Part shown: positions 1-6,957 of the stretch, in pieces
Layout of the letters: each line of letters opens with the position of its first letter
How positions within the stretch are numbered: the first letter of the stretch is position 1
Position numbers and translations under genes: made by a program
The notes under the pieces: model-generated
Seen by the model: the letters and a program-made list of their open reading frames with translations, nothing else
Database searches by the model: none
What the model was told of the DNA's origin: nothing
DNA from: SB15 sp964557285
GTDB taxonomy: Bacteria; Chloroflexota; Anaerolineae; Aggregatilineales; J027
Direction of reading: 5' to 3'
NCBI GenBank assembly: GCA_964557285.1
Contig: CAZKZS010000078.1
Coordinates: forward strand, 1-17,226
DNA length: 17,226 bases

Positions 1-1265
1 GCATCGTGGCACAAATATTCAAATTCCAGCGCGTAGTCCGCCAGATGTTCTACCGGAACGGTGGCATCATCCACAAACGCCAGGGGTTTAGAGTCGCCGC
101 GTTTGCTCTGTAGAATCCCCAATCCCGCCTTCCGCACCGCCCACACGTTCGTTACATCTTCCGGCGTGGTGCAGTGAGTCATCAGCCCGCGAAAATTGTG
201 TTTTTGTAGTGCGTCCGCCAGCGCCGCCCGCTTTGCCGCCAGTTCCGCCGGATCGTTTCCGGCAAATTCGACCACCAGCACGGCGCGGGGGTCGCCTTCA
301 ATGAAATACAGACGGCGGTTATATTCAGGAATCTGGCGCGTCAGATAATTAAAATACTGGTCAATTAACTCCACTGCCGAAGGCCGATGTTCCAATATAA
401 ACGGGACAAGCGCCAGCGATTCATAGAGCGAGTCAAACTGAAGCACCAACAACTGGGCATGAAGCGGACGTTTAACCAGCCCGAGTTTTATCGCCGTTAT
501 CATGCCCAGTGTGCCTTCGCTGCCCACTACAAGCGGCGCAAGGTTGAGCGATTCCCCACGCTGCATTTGTAACAAAATCCGGTTCAGGTTGTATCCTGCA
601 ACATTACGCCACGTTTTGGGGTAGCGGGTAATAATGTCGTCTTTGACCTGCTCGACCAGCGCTGGAATGTCGCGGTAGAGGCGGCCTTCCAGCGTATCCT
701 GATTTTGCAAGCGGGCGATTTCTTCCGGCGATTTGGGGCCAAACCGCGTCAGGCTGCCATCGGCCAGAATCACATCCACTTCTTTGATGTGGTCGACCAT
801 CATGCCATACACGATAGAATGCGAACCCGTCGAATTATTGCCCGTCATGCCGCCCAGGGTGGCGGTCATACTAGAAGCAGGGTCGGGGCCGACCATCCAG
901 CCGTGCGGCAGCAGAGCGCGATTCAGCGAATCCAGCACCATGCCCGCCTGCACCCGCACCCATCCGGCCTCAAGATTCAACTCAAGAATCTGATTCAGAT
1001 GGCGCGAGAGGTCAATGATGATGCCCTGCCCGATGGTCTGGCCGGACAGACTTGTACCGCCGCCGCGTGGCACGATGGAAACCCCATGTTTAGCAACTGT
1101 TCGCACGATTTCAACCCCGTCCGCTTCATCACGGGGAAAAGCGACGCCCATCGGTAACACCCGATAGCTGGACGCATCTGTGCTGTACAGATTACGGGTT
1201 ACTGGGTCAGCCTTCACTGTGCCGCGTATACGGCTGAGTTCGCTGAACAGTTGCTCGTGGGTCAT
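1..1265 (-). CDS. FAD-linked 2-hydroxyacid oxidase (YdiJ/GlcD-like), C-terminus cut by window edge
   Basis: I translated this open frame by hand from ATG at 1263-1265; it stays open to position 1, so about 421 residues of the N-terminal part are visible. It contains the FAD-binding PCMH-type signature PRGGGTSLSGQTIG near residue 65, then GGMTGNNSTGSHSIVYG, GSEGTLGMIT, and near the edge PLAFVDDATVPVEHLADY, a motif typical of the large YdiJ-type proteins. Those proteins usually continue into a C-terminal 4Fe-4S part, which would lie outside the window. The family oxidises 2-hydroxy acids (D-lactate, glycolate, D-2-hydroxyglutarate) and passes electrons on. Its ATG overlaps the stop of the upstream hydrolase in an ATGA (1262-1265), so it is translationally coupled as the last visible gene of the sugar-acid operon. 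I infer that it oxidises the 2-hydroxy acid released by that hydrolase. The substrate itself is not shown by the sequence. Confidence 0.85.
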   Translation of the reverse strand, partial: MTHEQLFSELSRIRGTVKADPVTRNLYSTDASSYRVLPMGVAFPRDEADGVEIVRTVAKHGVSIVPRGGGTSLSGQTIGQGIIIDLSRHLNQILELNLEAGWVRVQAGMVLDSLNRALLPHGWMVGPDPASSMTATLGGMTGNNSTGSHSIVYGMMVDHIKEVDVILADGSLTRFGPKSPEEIARLQNQDTLEGRLYRDIPALVEQVKDDIITRYPKTWRNVAGYNLNRILLQMQRGESLNLAPLVVGSEGTLGMITAIKLGLVKRPLHAQLLVLQFDSLYESLALVPFILEHRPSAVELIDQYFNYLTRQIPEYNRRLYFIEGDPRAVLVVEFAGNDPAELAAKRAALADALQKHNFRGLMTHCTTPEDVTNVWAVRKAGLGILQSKRGDSKPLAFVDDATVPVEHLADYALEFEYLCHD

Positions 1266-2101
1266 GCCCGCGTATCCTTTCCCATCGTATTACTCAACCG
1301 CCCCAGTTTATCCACTTCAACGACCACTTCATCCCCCGGCTGCAACCAGACCGGATTTTTCATACCCAGAATCACCCCTTCCGGTGTGCCTGTTGAAATG
1401 ATGTCCCCAGGTTTGAGGGTCATGTGCTGGCTGAGGTAGCTGATGATTTCCGCGACGGAAAAAATCATATCGGAAGTGTTGGAGTTCTGGCGTAGTTCGC
1501 CATTGACCCAGCATTTAAGGCTCAGATTTTGCGGGTCGCCAACTTCATCGGCTGTCACCAGATACGGGCCGATGGGCATAAATTTATCCGGTGTTTTGCC
1601 AAGCAGCCATTGACTCGTCCGCAGTTGAAAATCGCGGGCGCTTAAGTCGTTCACGGCGCAGTAACCAAATACCACGTCCAAAGCGCTGTTTACATCGACG
1701 TTGTAAGCTGTTTTGCCAATGACAACGCCCAGTTCTGCCTCATAATCCCCTTTTTCAGACCGGGCGGGCAGGGGAATCAGTTCACCTGCTGCCGCCAGCG
1801 CGTTGTTAAACTTGGAAAAAATAATCGGGACGGTGGGAACGGGTGCGTTGGTTTCTTCGGCGTGACGGCGGTAGTTCAGCCCAATGCAGATGATTTTTTC
1901 CGGTTTGGTGACACACGGCGCATATTGAATCAGCCCTTCATCCAGCACCGATGCTGCTGAAGCCGCCGCTTCCAGCGCACCAAGCGCGTCCGCACCGCCC
2001 GCCAGCACCGCTTCCAGCGTGGTAGACGTTTCTACAATGCCCCTGTCGGTTTTAACCCCCAGGCGAAGTTCGTTGTTTTTATAAAAATTCAGCAGTTTCA
2101 T
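1262..2101 (-). CDS. Fumarylacetoacetate hydrolase family protein, probable 2,4-diketo-3-deoxyaldonate hydrolase
   Basis: 279 residues, the usual size for the FAH family of diketo-acid hydrolases. The frame can be extended upstream to 2194, but ATG at 2099-2101 is preferred: it begins MKLLNF like its relatives, has AGAGGAAAC just upstream, and lies 10 bp after the dehydratase stop. The expected catalytic core is present: KIICIGLNYRRHAEE (from residue 69), acidic metal ligands in DYEAELG (Glu121, Glu123) and NDLSARD (Asp152), and the closing TGTPEGV. Known relatives cleave the C-C bond of 2,4-diketo-3-deoxy-L-fuconate or -rhamnonate to pyruvate plus lactate. Others act on ureidoglycolate or acylpyruvates, or dehydrate 2-keto-3-deoxy-arabinonate. 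With an aldonate dehydratase and an SDR in the same operon, diketo-acid hydrolysis is the best reading. The exact sugar is unknown. Confidence 0.85.
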   Translation of the reverse strand: MKLLNFYKNNELRLGVKTDRGIVETSTTLEAVLAGGADALGALEAAASAASVLDEGLIQYAPCVTKPEKIICIGLNYRRHAEETNAPVPTVPIIFSKFNNALAAAGELIPLPARSEKGDYEAELGVVIGKTAYNVDVNSALDVVFGYCAVNDLSARDFQLRTSQWLLGKTPDKFMPIGPYLVTADEVGDPQNLSLKCWVNGELRQNSNTSDMIFSVAEIISYLSQHMTLKPGDIISTGTPEGVILGMKNPVWLQPGDEVVVEVDKLGRLSNTMGKDTRA

Positions 2102-2111
2102 AGTTTCCTCT

Positions 2112-3827
2112 TTAATGATTCCCGTGTGGCACTTCCGCGCCGGAGCTTCCAACCAGAAAATCAAAATCCGCGCCCGTATTGGCCTGCTGCACATGATTTA
2201 AAAACAGGCTGACATACCCGCGTTCGGTGTGCGGCGGGCGGGGTGTCCAGACGGCGCGGCGGCGGGACAGTTCTTCGTCGCTGATGTCCAGATTCAGGCG
2301 GCGGCGCGGCACATCCAGTTCAATCATGTCGCCATTTTGTACCAGCGCCAGCGTACCACCAATCGCGGATTCCGGCGCGACATGCAGGACAACCGTCCCA
2401 AAAGCCGTGCCACTCATGCGCCCGTCGGAAATGCGAATCATATCCGTGACACCTTCGCGCAGCAGTTTGGCGGGGATGGAAAAATTGCCCACCTCCGGCA
2501 TCCCCGGATACCCTTTTGGCCCGACCTGTTTCAGCACCAACACACAATCTTTATCAACATCCAGAGTTGGGTCATCTATGCGGGCATGGTAATCATCAAT
2601 GTCCTCAAAAACTACCGCCCGCCCGCGATGGGTCATTAATTCCGGTGTAGCCGCCGACGGTTTGATAATCGCCCCATCCTCACATAGATTGCCACGCAGC
2701 ACGGCGAGTCCGGATTCTTTTTTCCAGGGGTTATCGGCGGTAGCAATCACCTGCCGATTGTGGCAGACCACACCCGCCGTATTTTCCCCGATGGTTCGGC
2801 CGTTCACCGTTGGCGCATCCAGATGCAGCACCTCTTTGAGTTCCTGAATCACTACAGGCAGCCCACCCGCGTAATAAAAATCCTCCATCAGAAACTGGCC
2901 GGAGGGCATGAGATTCACCAGCAGCGGAATCCGGCTGCCCAGCGTATCAAAATCTTCAAGGCAGAGTTCCACGCCGACTCGTCCGGCAATTGCCAGCAGA
3001 TGCACCACAAAATTGGATGAGCCACCGACGGCCGCGTTGATCCGAATGGCATTTTCAAAATTTTTGCGGGTCAAAATCTGGGAAATTTTCAGGTCGTCGC
3101 GCACCATTTCTACAATCCGCTTGCCCGATAAATGTGCCAGACGGCGGCGGCGGGCATCAACGGCAGGAATGGCAGCCGCACCGGGCAGAGTCAGCCCCAA
3201 CGCTTCCACCATACAGGCCATCGTGGAAGCCGTTCCCATCGTCATGCAGTGGCCTTCGCTGCGGGACATACACGACTCGGCTTCTAAATACTGCTCCATC
3301 GTCATGCGGCCTGCCCGCAAATCGTCATTAAATTTCCACAAATCCGTTCCCGAACCGATGTCTTTGCCGCCATATTTCCCGTTTAACATCGGGCCGCCGT
3401 TGACGACCAGCGTCGGCAAATCTACGCTGCACGCGCCCATAACAGTAGAAGGCGTGGTTTTGTCGCAGCCCGTCAGCAGCACGACGCCATCCAGAGGATT
3501 CGCCCGGATGGTTTCTTCAACATCCATGCTGGCAAGGTTGCGAAATAACATGGTGGTCGGGCGCATGAGCGATTCCCCAAGCGACATGACTGGAAATTCA
3601 AGCGGATAGCCGCCCGCCTCATACACCCCGCGTTTGACCATTTCCGCCAGCACACGGAAATGGGCGTTACAGGGAGTTAATTCCGACCAGGTGTTACAGA
3701 TACCAATCACAGGCCGCCCGTCAAACACATGATCCGGGTAGCCCTGATTTTTGAGCCAGCTACGGTAGGCAAAACCTAAAACATCCTGCCTGCCAAACCA
3801 ATCATGACTGCGTAATTTTTTATCCAT
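2112..3827 (-). CDS. IlvD/Edd-family aldonate dehydratase (L-arabinonate dehydratase-like)
   Basis: 571 residues, full family length. The protein closely resembles the pentonate/hexonate branch of the IlvD/Edd family rather than dihydroxyacid dehydratase, with CNTWSELTPCNAHF near the N-terminus, GCDKTTP, and CMSRSEGHCMTMGTAST. Cys53, Cys121 and Cys194 have the same spacing as the three [2Fe-2S] ligands described for Rhizobium L-arabinonate dehydratase. Lys123 follows at the expected place, and the catalytic-serine motif RMSGTAFG lies near residue 470. The reaction would be removal of water from an aldonate to give a 2-keto-3-deoxy acid, in the cytoplasm, needing an iron-sulfur cluster and Mg2+. 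The ATG at 3825-3827 is 4 bp after the SDR stop, and the GAGGTGAGAGG stretch around that stop serves as its ribosome site. L-fuconate, D-xylonate and D-arabinonate are also possible substrates. Confidence 0.9.
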   Translation of the reverse strand: MDKKLRSHDWFGRQDVLGFAYRSWLKNQGYPDHVFDGRPVIGICNTWSELTPCNAHFRVLAEMVKRGVYEAGGYPLEFPVMSLGESLMRPTTMLFRNLASMDVEETIRANPLDGVVLLTGCDKTTPSTVMGACSVDLPTLVVNGGPMLNGKYGGKDIGSGTDLWKFNDDLRAGRMTMEQYLEAESCMSRSEGHCMTMGTASTMACMVEALGLTLPGAAAIPAVDARRRRLAHLSGKRIVEMVRDDLKISQILTRKNFENAIRINAAVGGSSNFVVHLLAIAGRVGVELCLEDFDTLGSRIPLLVNLMPSGQFLMEDFYYAGGLPVVIQELKEVLHLDAPTVNGRTIGENTAGVVCHNRQVIATADNPWKKESGLAVLRGNLCEDGAIIKPSAATPELMTHRGRAVVFEDIDDYHARIDDPTLDVDKDCVLVLKQVGPKGYPGMPEVGNFSIPAKLLREGVTDMIRISDGRMSGTAFGTVVLHVAPESAIGGTLALVQNGDMIELDVPRRRLNLDISDEELSRRRAVWTPRPPHTERGYVSLFLNHVQQANTGADFDFLVGSSGAEVPHGNH

Positions 3828-3831
3828 CCTC

Positions 3832-4641
3832 TCACCTCAATTTGGATGATTCTTCGGGAAGGGCGGGGGTATCTTCAGGAATGGGGCTGCTTAGCGTCCA
3901 CCCACCATCTACAATAAGCGTTTGTCCAGTGATTTGCCGCGCCTGCGGAGAAGCTAAAAACAGGGCGGCAGCTACTACATCCTCCACATACCCAACCCGT
4001 CCGGTAGGATTGACGGATGCCCAGTTGGATTCATAATTTGGGTCGTCGGTGCGGGTGCGTTCGGTCAGGGTTGCGCCGGGGCAAATCGTATTTACGGTAA
4101 TGCCATACTGCCCTAATTCTATTGCCAGCACGCGGGAAAGATGGATGATGGCGGCTTTGGTCAGGCCATAGGTGCTTAAATTGGGATACGCTTGCACCCC
4201 CGTGACGGATGCCATCAACAAAATGCGCCCGTTTTGAGTTTGACGTTGAATCATCTCACGGGCGGCGGCCTGCGCTGTAAAATACGTGCCGCGCAGATTG
4301 ACCCCTATCACCCGGTCAAAGGCTTCAGGCGTGTAATCCAGAAATGCGCCAAAATTGGTAATCCCCGCGTTGGCAATAACAATATCCAGCCGCCCGAAAC
4401 GTGCTGCCGTTTCGCTAACCATCCGGCGCACTTCTTCCACATGCGAAATATCCAGCCCGTAGGGGATGACTCGCTCCGCGCCCACGACCTGATTAATTCT
4501 GGCGGCGGCTTCTGCGGCCAGCGTGGGGTTAATGTCATTCAGCGTGAGCCATGCGCCCGCCTGTGCAAATGCCTGACACAGCCCGAATCCAATGCCGACT
4601 CCCGCCCCCGTGACAATCACAGCATGGTCTTGAAAGGTCAT
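3832..4641 (-). CDS. Short-chain dehydrogenase/reductase (SDR), probable sugar or keto-deoxy-acid dehydrogenase
   Basis: 269 residues, a classical SDR. Visible elements are the nucleotide-binding TGAGVGIG (residues 11-18), Asp36 at the end of the second strand, which favours NAD over NADP, NAG at 91-93, Asn115, Ser145, the YxxxK pair Tyr158/Lys162, and CPGATLTERT. A proline-rich tail (about 20 residues) follows the conserved WT end. I place the start at ATG 4639-4641, preceded by GGGGGG about 7 bases upstream and 4 bp after the lactonase stop; an in-frame TTG at 4656 would add five residues. In the operon it could oxidise the free sugar to its lactone, or oxidise the 2-keto-3-deoxy acid at C4 to the diketo acid that the FAH enzyme needs. 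The presence of that hydrolase favours the second role, but sequence alone cannot decide. Confidence 0.85.
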   Translation of the reverse strand: MTFQDHAVIVTGAGVGIGFGLCQAFAQAGAWLTLNDINPTLAAEAAARINQVVGAERVIPYGLDISHVEEVRRMVSETAARFGRLDIVIANAGITNFGAFLDYTPEAFDRVIGVNLRGTYFTAQAAAREMIQRQTQNGRILLMASVTGVQAYPNLSTYGLTKAAIIHLSRVLAIELGQYGITVNTICPGATLTERTRTDDPNYESNWASVNPTGRVGYVEDVVAAALFLASPQARQITGQTLIVDGGWTLSSPIPEDTPALPEESSKLR

Positions 4642-4645
4642 CTGT

Positions 4646-5512
4646 TTACCCCCCAAACTGATAGGTTTTTAAACCTGTCGCCTCCGGTTCGGCCACAAAC
4701 AGACTGCCCGCCAGAGGCTCTTTTTCACGCTGTTCAGGGGTCATGTGTTCGGTAGCAGTGGTGATGTACAGTTTATCCAGCGCTTCGCCGCCAAACGCGC
4801 AGGAGGTCACTTGAGAAGCCGGAACATCAATCTGCGCCAGCGTGTCACCTGTCTGCGGATTCCAGCGCCGCACATACCCCGCGCCGTTGTGAGCAATCCA
4901 CAGCATCCCTTCGGAATCCAGCGTCATCCCGTCGGGCCAGCCTGCCTCTTCAGGTGTGTGAATCACCACACGCCCCTGACCGATATTTCCGGTGAGGGGG
5001 TCGTAGTCAAAGGCGGTTACGGTGCGTTTAGGGGTATCAATGTGATACATGGTGTTTTCCCACCAGACGATACCGTTAGGAATACACATCCCATCCAGCA
5101 TTTTGTGGACACTTAAATCGGTATCCAGACGGTACAGGCTGCCAATACACGGTTTGCCGGAAAACGTCATCGTTCCCGCCCAAAAACGTCCGGCGGGGTC
5201 ACATTTACCATCGTTAAAACGGGTATCCGGCGAGCGGCCTTCTGGATTTACCACCATTTGAAGCTGCTGCATTTCCAGATCAAAACTGGCAAACCCATCC
5301 CGCACGGCCAGCATCACCCCGCCGGACTCACGCGGAACGACCGTGCCAACAGGCTGCCCAAGGGTATAGGTTTTATCGGTGCTGGTGGCGGGGTCAAAAA
5401 CGTGAAGCTGGCCTTCCAGAATATCAACCCAGTACAAAACGTTCGTTCGGTCATCCCACAGCGCCCCTTCGCCCAGGGTAGCGCGGGCAGGGAGACACAC
5501 TTTTGCTTCCAT
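4646..5512 (-). CDS. SMP-30/gluconolactonase/LRE family lactonase
   Basis: 288 residues, the typical size of a six-bladed SMP-30 propeller without a signal peptide, so cytoplasmic. The divalent-metal ligands known from human SMP-30 (Glu18, Asn103, Asn154, Asp204) have clear counterparts: Glu15 in LGEGALW, Asn100 in RFNDGKCDPAGRFWAG, Asn146 in IPNGIVWW and Asp194 in WPDGMTLD. The family hydrolyses aldonolactones to aldonates, which would feed the dehydratase two genes downstream. It is the first gene of the operon. The ATG at 5510-5512 follows an AAAGGA about 10 bases upstream, a slightly long spacing. A TATAAT box and a perfect palindrome lie in the leader, suggesting that a repressor controls the operon from here. 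Other SMP-30 members hydrolyse different esters, so the lactone is inferred from the neighbours. Confidence 0.88.
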   Translation of the reverse strand: MEAKVCLPARATLGEGALWDDRTNVLYWVDILEGQLHVFDPATSTDKTYTLGQPVGTVVPRESGGVMLAVRDGFASFDLEMQQLQMVVNPEGRSPDTRFNDGKCDPAGRFWAGTMTFSGKPCIGSLYRLDTDLSVHKMLDGMCIPNGIVWWENTMYHIDTPKRTVTAFDYDPLTGNIGQGRVVIHTPEEAGWPDGMTLDSEGMLWIAHNGAGYVRRWNPQTGDTLAQIDVPASQVTSCAFGGEALDKLYITTATEHMTPEQREKEPLAGSLFVAEPEATGLKTYQFGG

Positions 5513-5533
5513 CGTCTATTTTTCCTTTGTCGA

Positions 5534-5550
5534 ACAAAAATTATTTTTGT
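5534..5550. promoter_or_regulatory. 17-bp perfect palindrome, candidate operator of the sugar-acid operon
   Basis: ACAAAAATTATTTTTGT has two perfect 8-bp arms around one central base. On the minus strand it lies just downstream of the TATAAT at 5565-5570, at about +8 to +24 of the predicted transcript and 22 bases before the lactonase ATG. This is a normal place for a repressor to block transcription. No regulator gene is visible in the window, and the sequence matches no operator I can name. Confidence 0.5.
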
Positions 5551-5564
5551 CCTGGCTGCTGAGG

Positions 5565-5570
5565 ATTATA
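5565..5570 (-). promoter_or_regulatory. Candidate -10 box for the sugar-acid operon
   Basis: The minus strand reads TATAAT, an exact match to the sigma-70-type -10 consensus, 52 bases before the first lactonase codon. The hexamer 17 bases further upstream (AGCGTG) is a poor -35 match, so either an activator helps or the promoter is weak. The rest of the 5513-5682 gap holds no gene. Confidence 0.45.
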
Positions 5571-5682
5571 ACGATACAGAGTCCATTCACGCTACCTGAT
5601 AGCTGTCTGCCCAAAAAGCTGATTTCCGACACTACCGCCCGCGTCTGGCGTCTATTCTAATCAAAGGTAAAAGGATTTTTTG

Positions 5683-6933
5683 ATGCCCTGTTATCACCAG
5701 TTGGTCGAACGTCTGAATCGTTTTCCGCAGGGCGCGCCGCCGTCCGACTCTCTGTATAAAATTTTGCAACTCCTGTTTAGCGAAGAAGAAGCGGGGCTGG
5801 TGGCACAACTGCCCATCAAACCCTTTACCGCCGCTACTGTCAGCCGCATCTGGAAAAAAGACCTGACCGAAACCCGGACTATCCTTGAACGGCTGGCAGG
5901 ACGGGCGCTGCTGGTGGATATGGAACGACCAGACGGCGAAACGACGTATATTTTGCCGCCGCCGATGGCCGGCTTTTTTGAATTTTCCATGATGCGCGTG
6001 CGAGAGGATATTGACCCCAAAACGCTGGCCGACCTGTTTTATCAATACTGCACCGTTGAAGATGACTTTATGCCCTCGCTGTTCCGGGGCGGCGATACAC
6101 AGCAGGGACGCATTTATATTCAAGAACCCGTTTTGCCGCCCGAAACGCATGTGCTGGATTATGAACGGGCGAGTCATGTCATCAAAACTGCTTCCCATAT
6201 CGGGGTGAGTACGTGTTACTGCCGTTTTAAAATGCAGCAGGTAGGCAAAAACTGCAACGCGCCGCAGGACATCTGCATGACCTTTAACAGTATCGGCCAT
6301 GCGCTCATCCGGCACGGCTATGCACGAGAGGTTGAGGCAGCAGAAGGATTAGATTTACTGGCACAGGCGTATGAGCATAATCTGGTGCAGTTTGGCGAAA
6401 ATGTGCGCCAACAGGTGAGTTTTATCTGCAACTGCTGCGGGTGCTGCTGCGAAGCGCTCATCGCGGGGCGTCGCTTCGGGATGCACCACCCGATTCACAC
6501 GACCCATTACCTGCCGGAGATTGACGAACAAACGTGTAACGGCTGTGGCAAGTGTGTCAATGTCTGTCCGATGGAAGCGATGACGCTGGTTTCGGCCAAC
6601 GACCCCACCCGTCCCACCCGCAAAAAAGCCAAACTGGATGCTGATGCCTGTCTGGGGTGCGGGGTATGCGTGCGGAACTGCCCCAAAAATAGCATCCAGA
6701 TGCACAGCCGCCCGCAGCGTGTGATTCCGCCTCTGAACGGCACCCATCGGGTGGTGGTGATGGCAATTGAACGGGGCATGTTACAAAACCTGATTTTTGA
6801 CAACCACGCGCTTGCCAGCCACCGCATTTTAGGCGCTGTGCTGGGCGTGATTTTAAAACTGCCGCCCATCAAGCAGGTGCTTGCCAGCCAGCAGGTCAAA
6901 TCCCGTTATCTGGAAGCGCTGCTAAGCAAATAG
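5683..6933 (+). CDS. Iron-sulfur protein with two 4Fe-4S ferredoxin clusters and N-terminal winged-helix-like region
   Basis: 416 residues from ATG at 5683-5685, with AAAGGA about 7 bases upstream; an in-frame TTG directly before it is less likely. Residues of about 25-95 look like a winged-helix fold (LLFSEEEAGLVAQLP, then a short basic helix). A first Cys set is Cys178, Cys180, Cys191 and Cys198 in the pattern CYC...C...C. A dense motif CNCCGCCC follows at 249-256. Two classical CxxCxxCxxxC ferredoxin motifs start at Cys285 and Cys323. There is no signal peptide or membrane segment, so it is cytoplasmic. I recognise this as a widespread anaerobe protein usually annotated only as 4Fe-4S binding protein, with no settled function; electron transfer is inferred. 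It is divergent from the sugar operon and convergent with the ion channel, so the neighbours do not reveal a partner. Confidence 0.85.
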   Translation: MPCYHQLVERLNRFPQGAPPSDSLYKILQLLFSEEEAGLVAQLPIKPFTAATVSRIWKKDLTETRTILERLAGRALLVDMERPDGETTYILPPPMAGFFEFSMMRVREDIDPKTLADLFYQYCTVEDDFMPSLFRGGDTQQGRIYIQEPVLPPETHVLDYERASHVIKTASHIGVSTCYCRFKMQQVGKNCNAPQDICMTFNSIGHALIRHGYAREVEAAEGLDLLAQAYEHNLVQFGENVRQQVSFICNCCGCCCEALIAGRRFGMHHPIHTTHYLPEIDEQTCNGCGKCVNVCPMEAMTLVSANDPTRPTRKKAKLDADACLGCGVCVRNCPKNSIQMHSRPQRVIPPLNGTHRVVVMAIERGMLQNLIFDNHALASHRILGAVLGVILKLPPIKQVLASQQVKSRYLEALLSK

Positions 6934-6957
6934 CCCCTATTGCTTTTCCAGCAGCGC
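6916..6957. terminator. Imperfect hairpin spanning both stop codons of two convergent genes
   Basis: An outer 8-bp perfect arm pair, GCGCTGCT (6916-6923) and AGCAGCGC (6950-6957), encloses an inner pair AAGCAAATA (6924-6932) and TATTGCTT (6938-6945) with one bulged base and a GCCCC loop; four bases bulge on the right. Both stop codons (6931-6933 plus, 6937-6939 minus) lie inside it. The inner stem is followed by only a short T run on the plus strand. It could end transcription from both sides, but it is not a textbook U-tract terminator. Confidence 0.45.

Noticed and set aside
2102..2194. 31-residue N-terminal extension of the FAH protein
   Set aside because: It would overlap the dehydratase gene, is not family-like, and the ATG at 2101 has a proper ribosome site.
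2908..3609. 233-residue plus-strand open frame opposite the aldonate dehydratase
   Set aside because: It lies wholly antisense to a strongly conserved gene, has a composition typical of a shadow frame (Ser/Arg/Pro-rich) and shows no recognisable motif.
5513..5682. Small RNA or tRNA in the divergent gap
   Set aside because: No cloverleaf or strong folded element is visible; the gap is explained by two promoters, the palindrome and leader sequence.
5632..6315. 227-residue minus-strand open frame opposite the iron-sulfur protein
   Set aside because: The opposite strand codes for a protein with clear cysteine motifs; this frame has no motif and covers the promoter gap as well.
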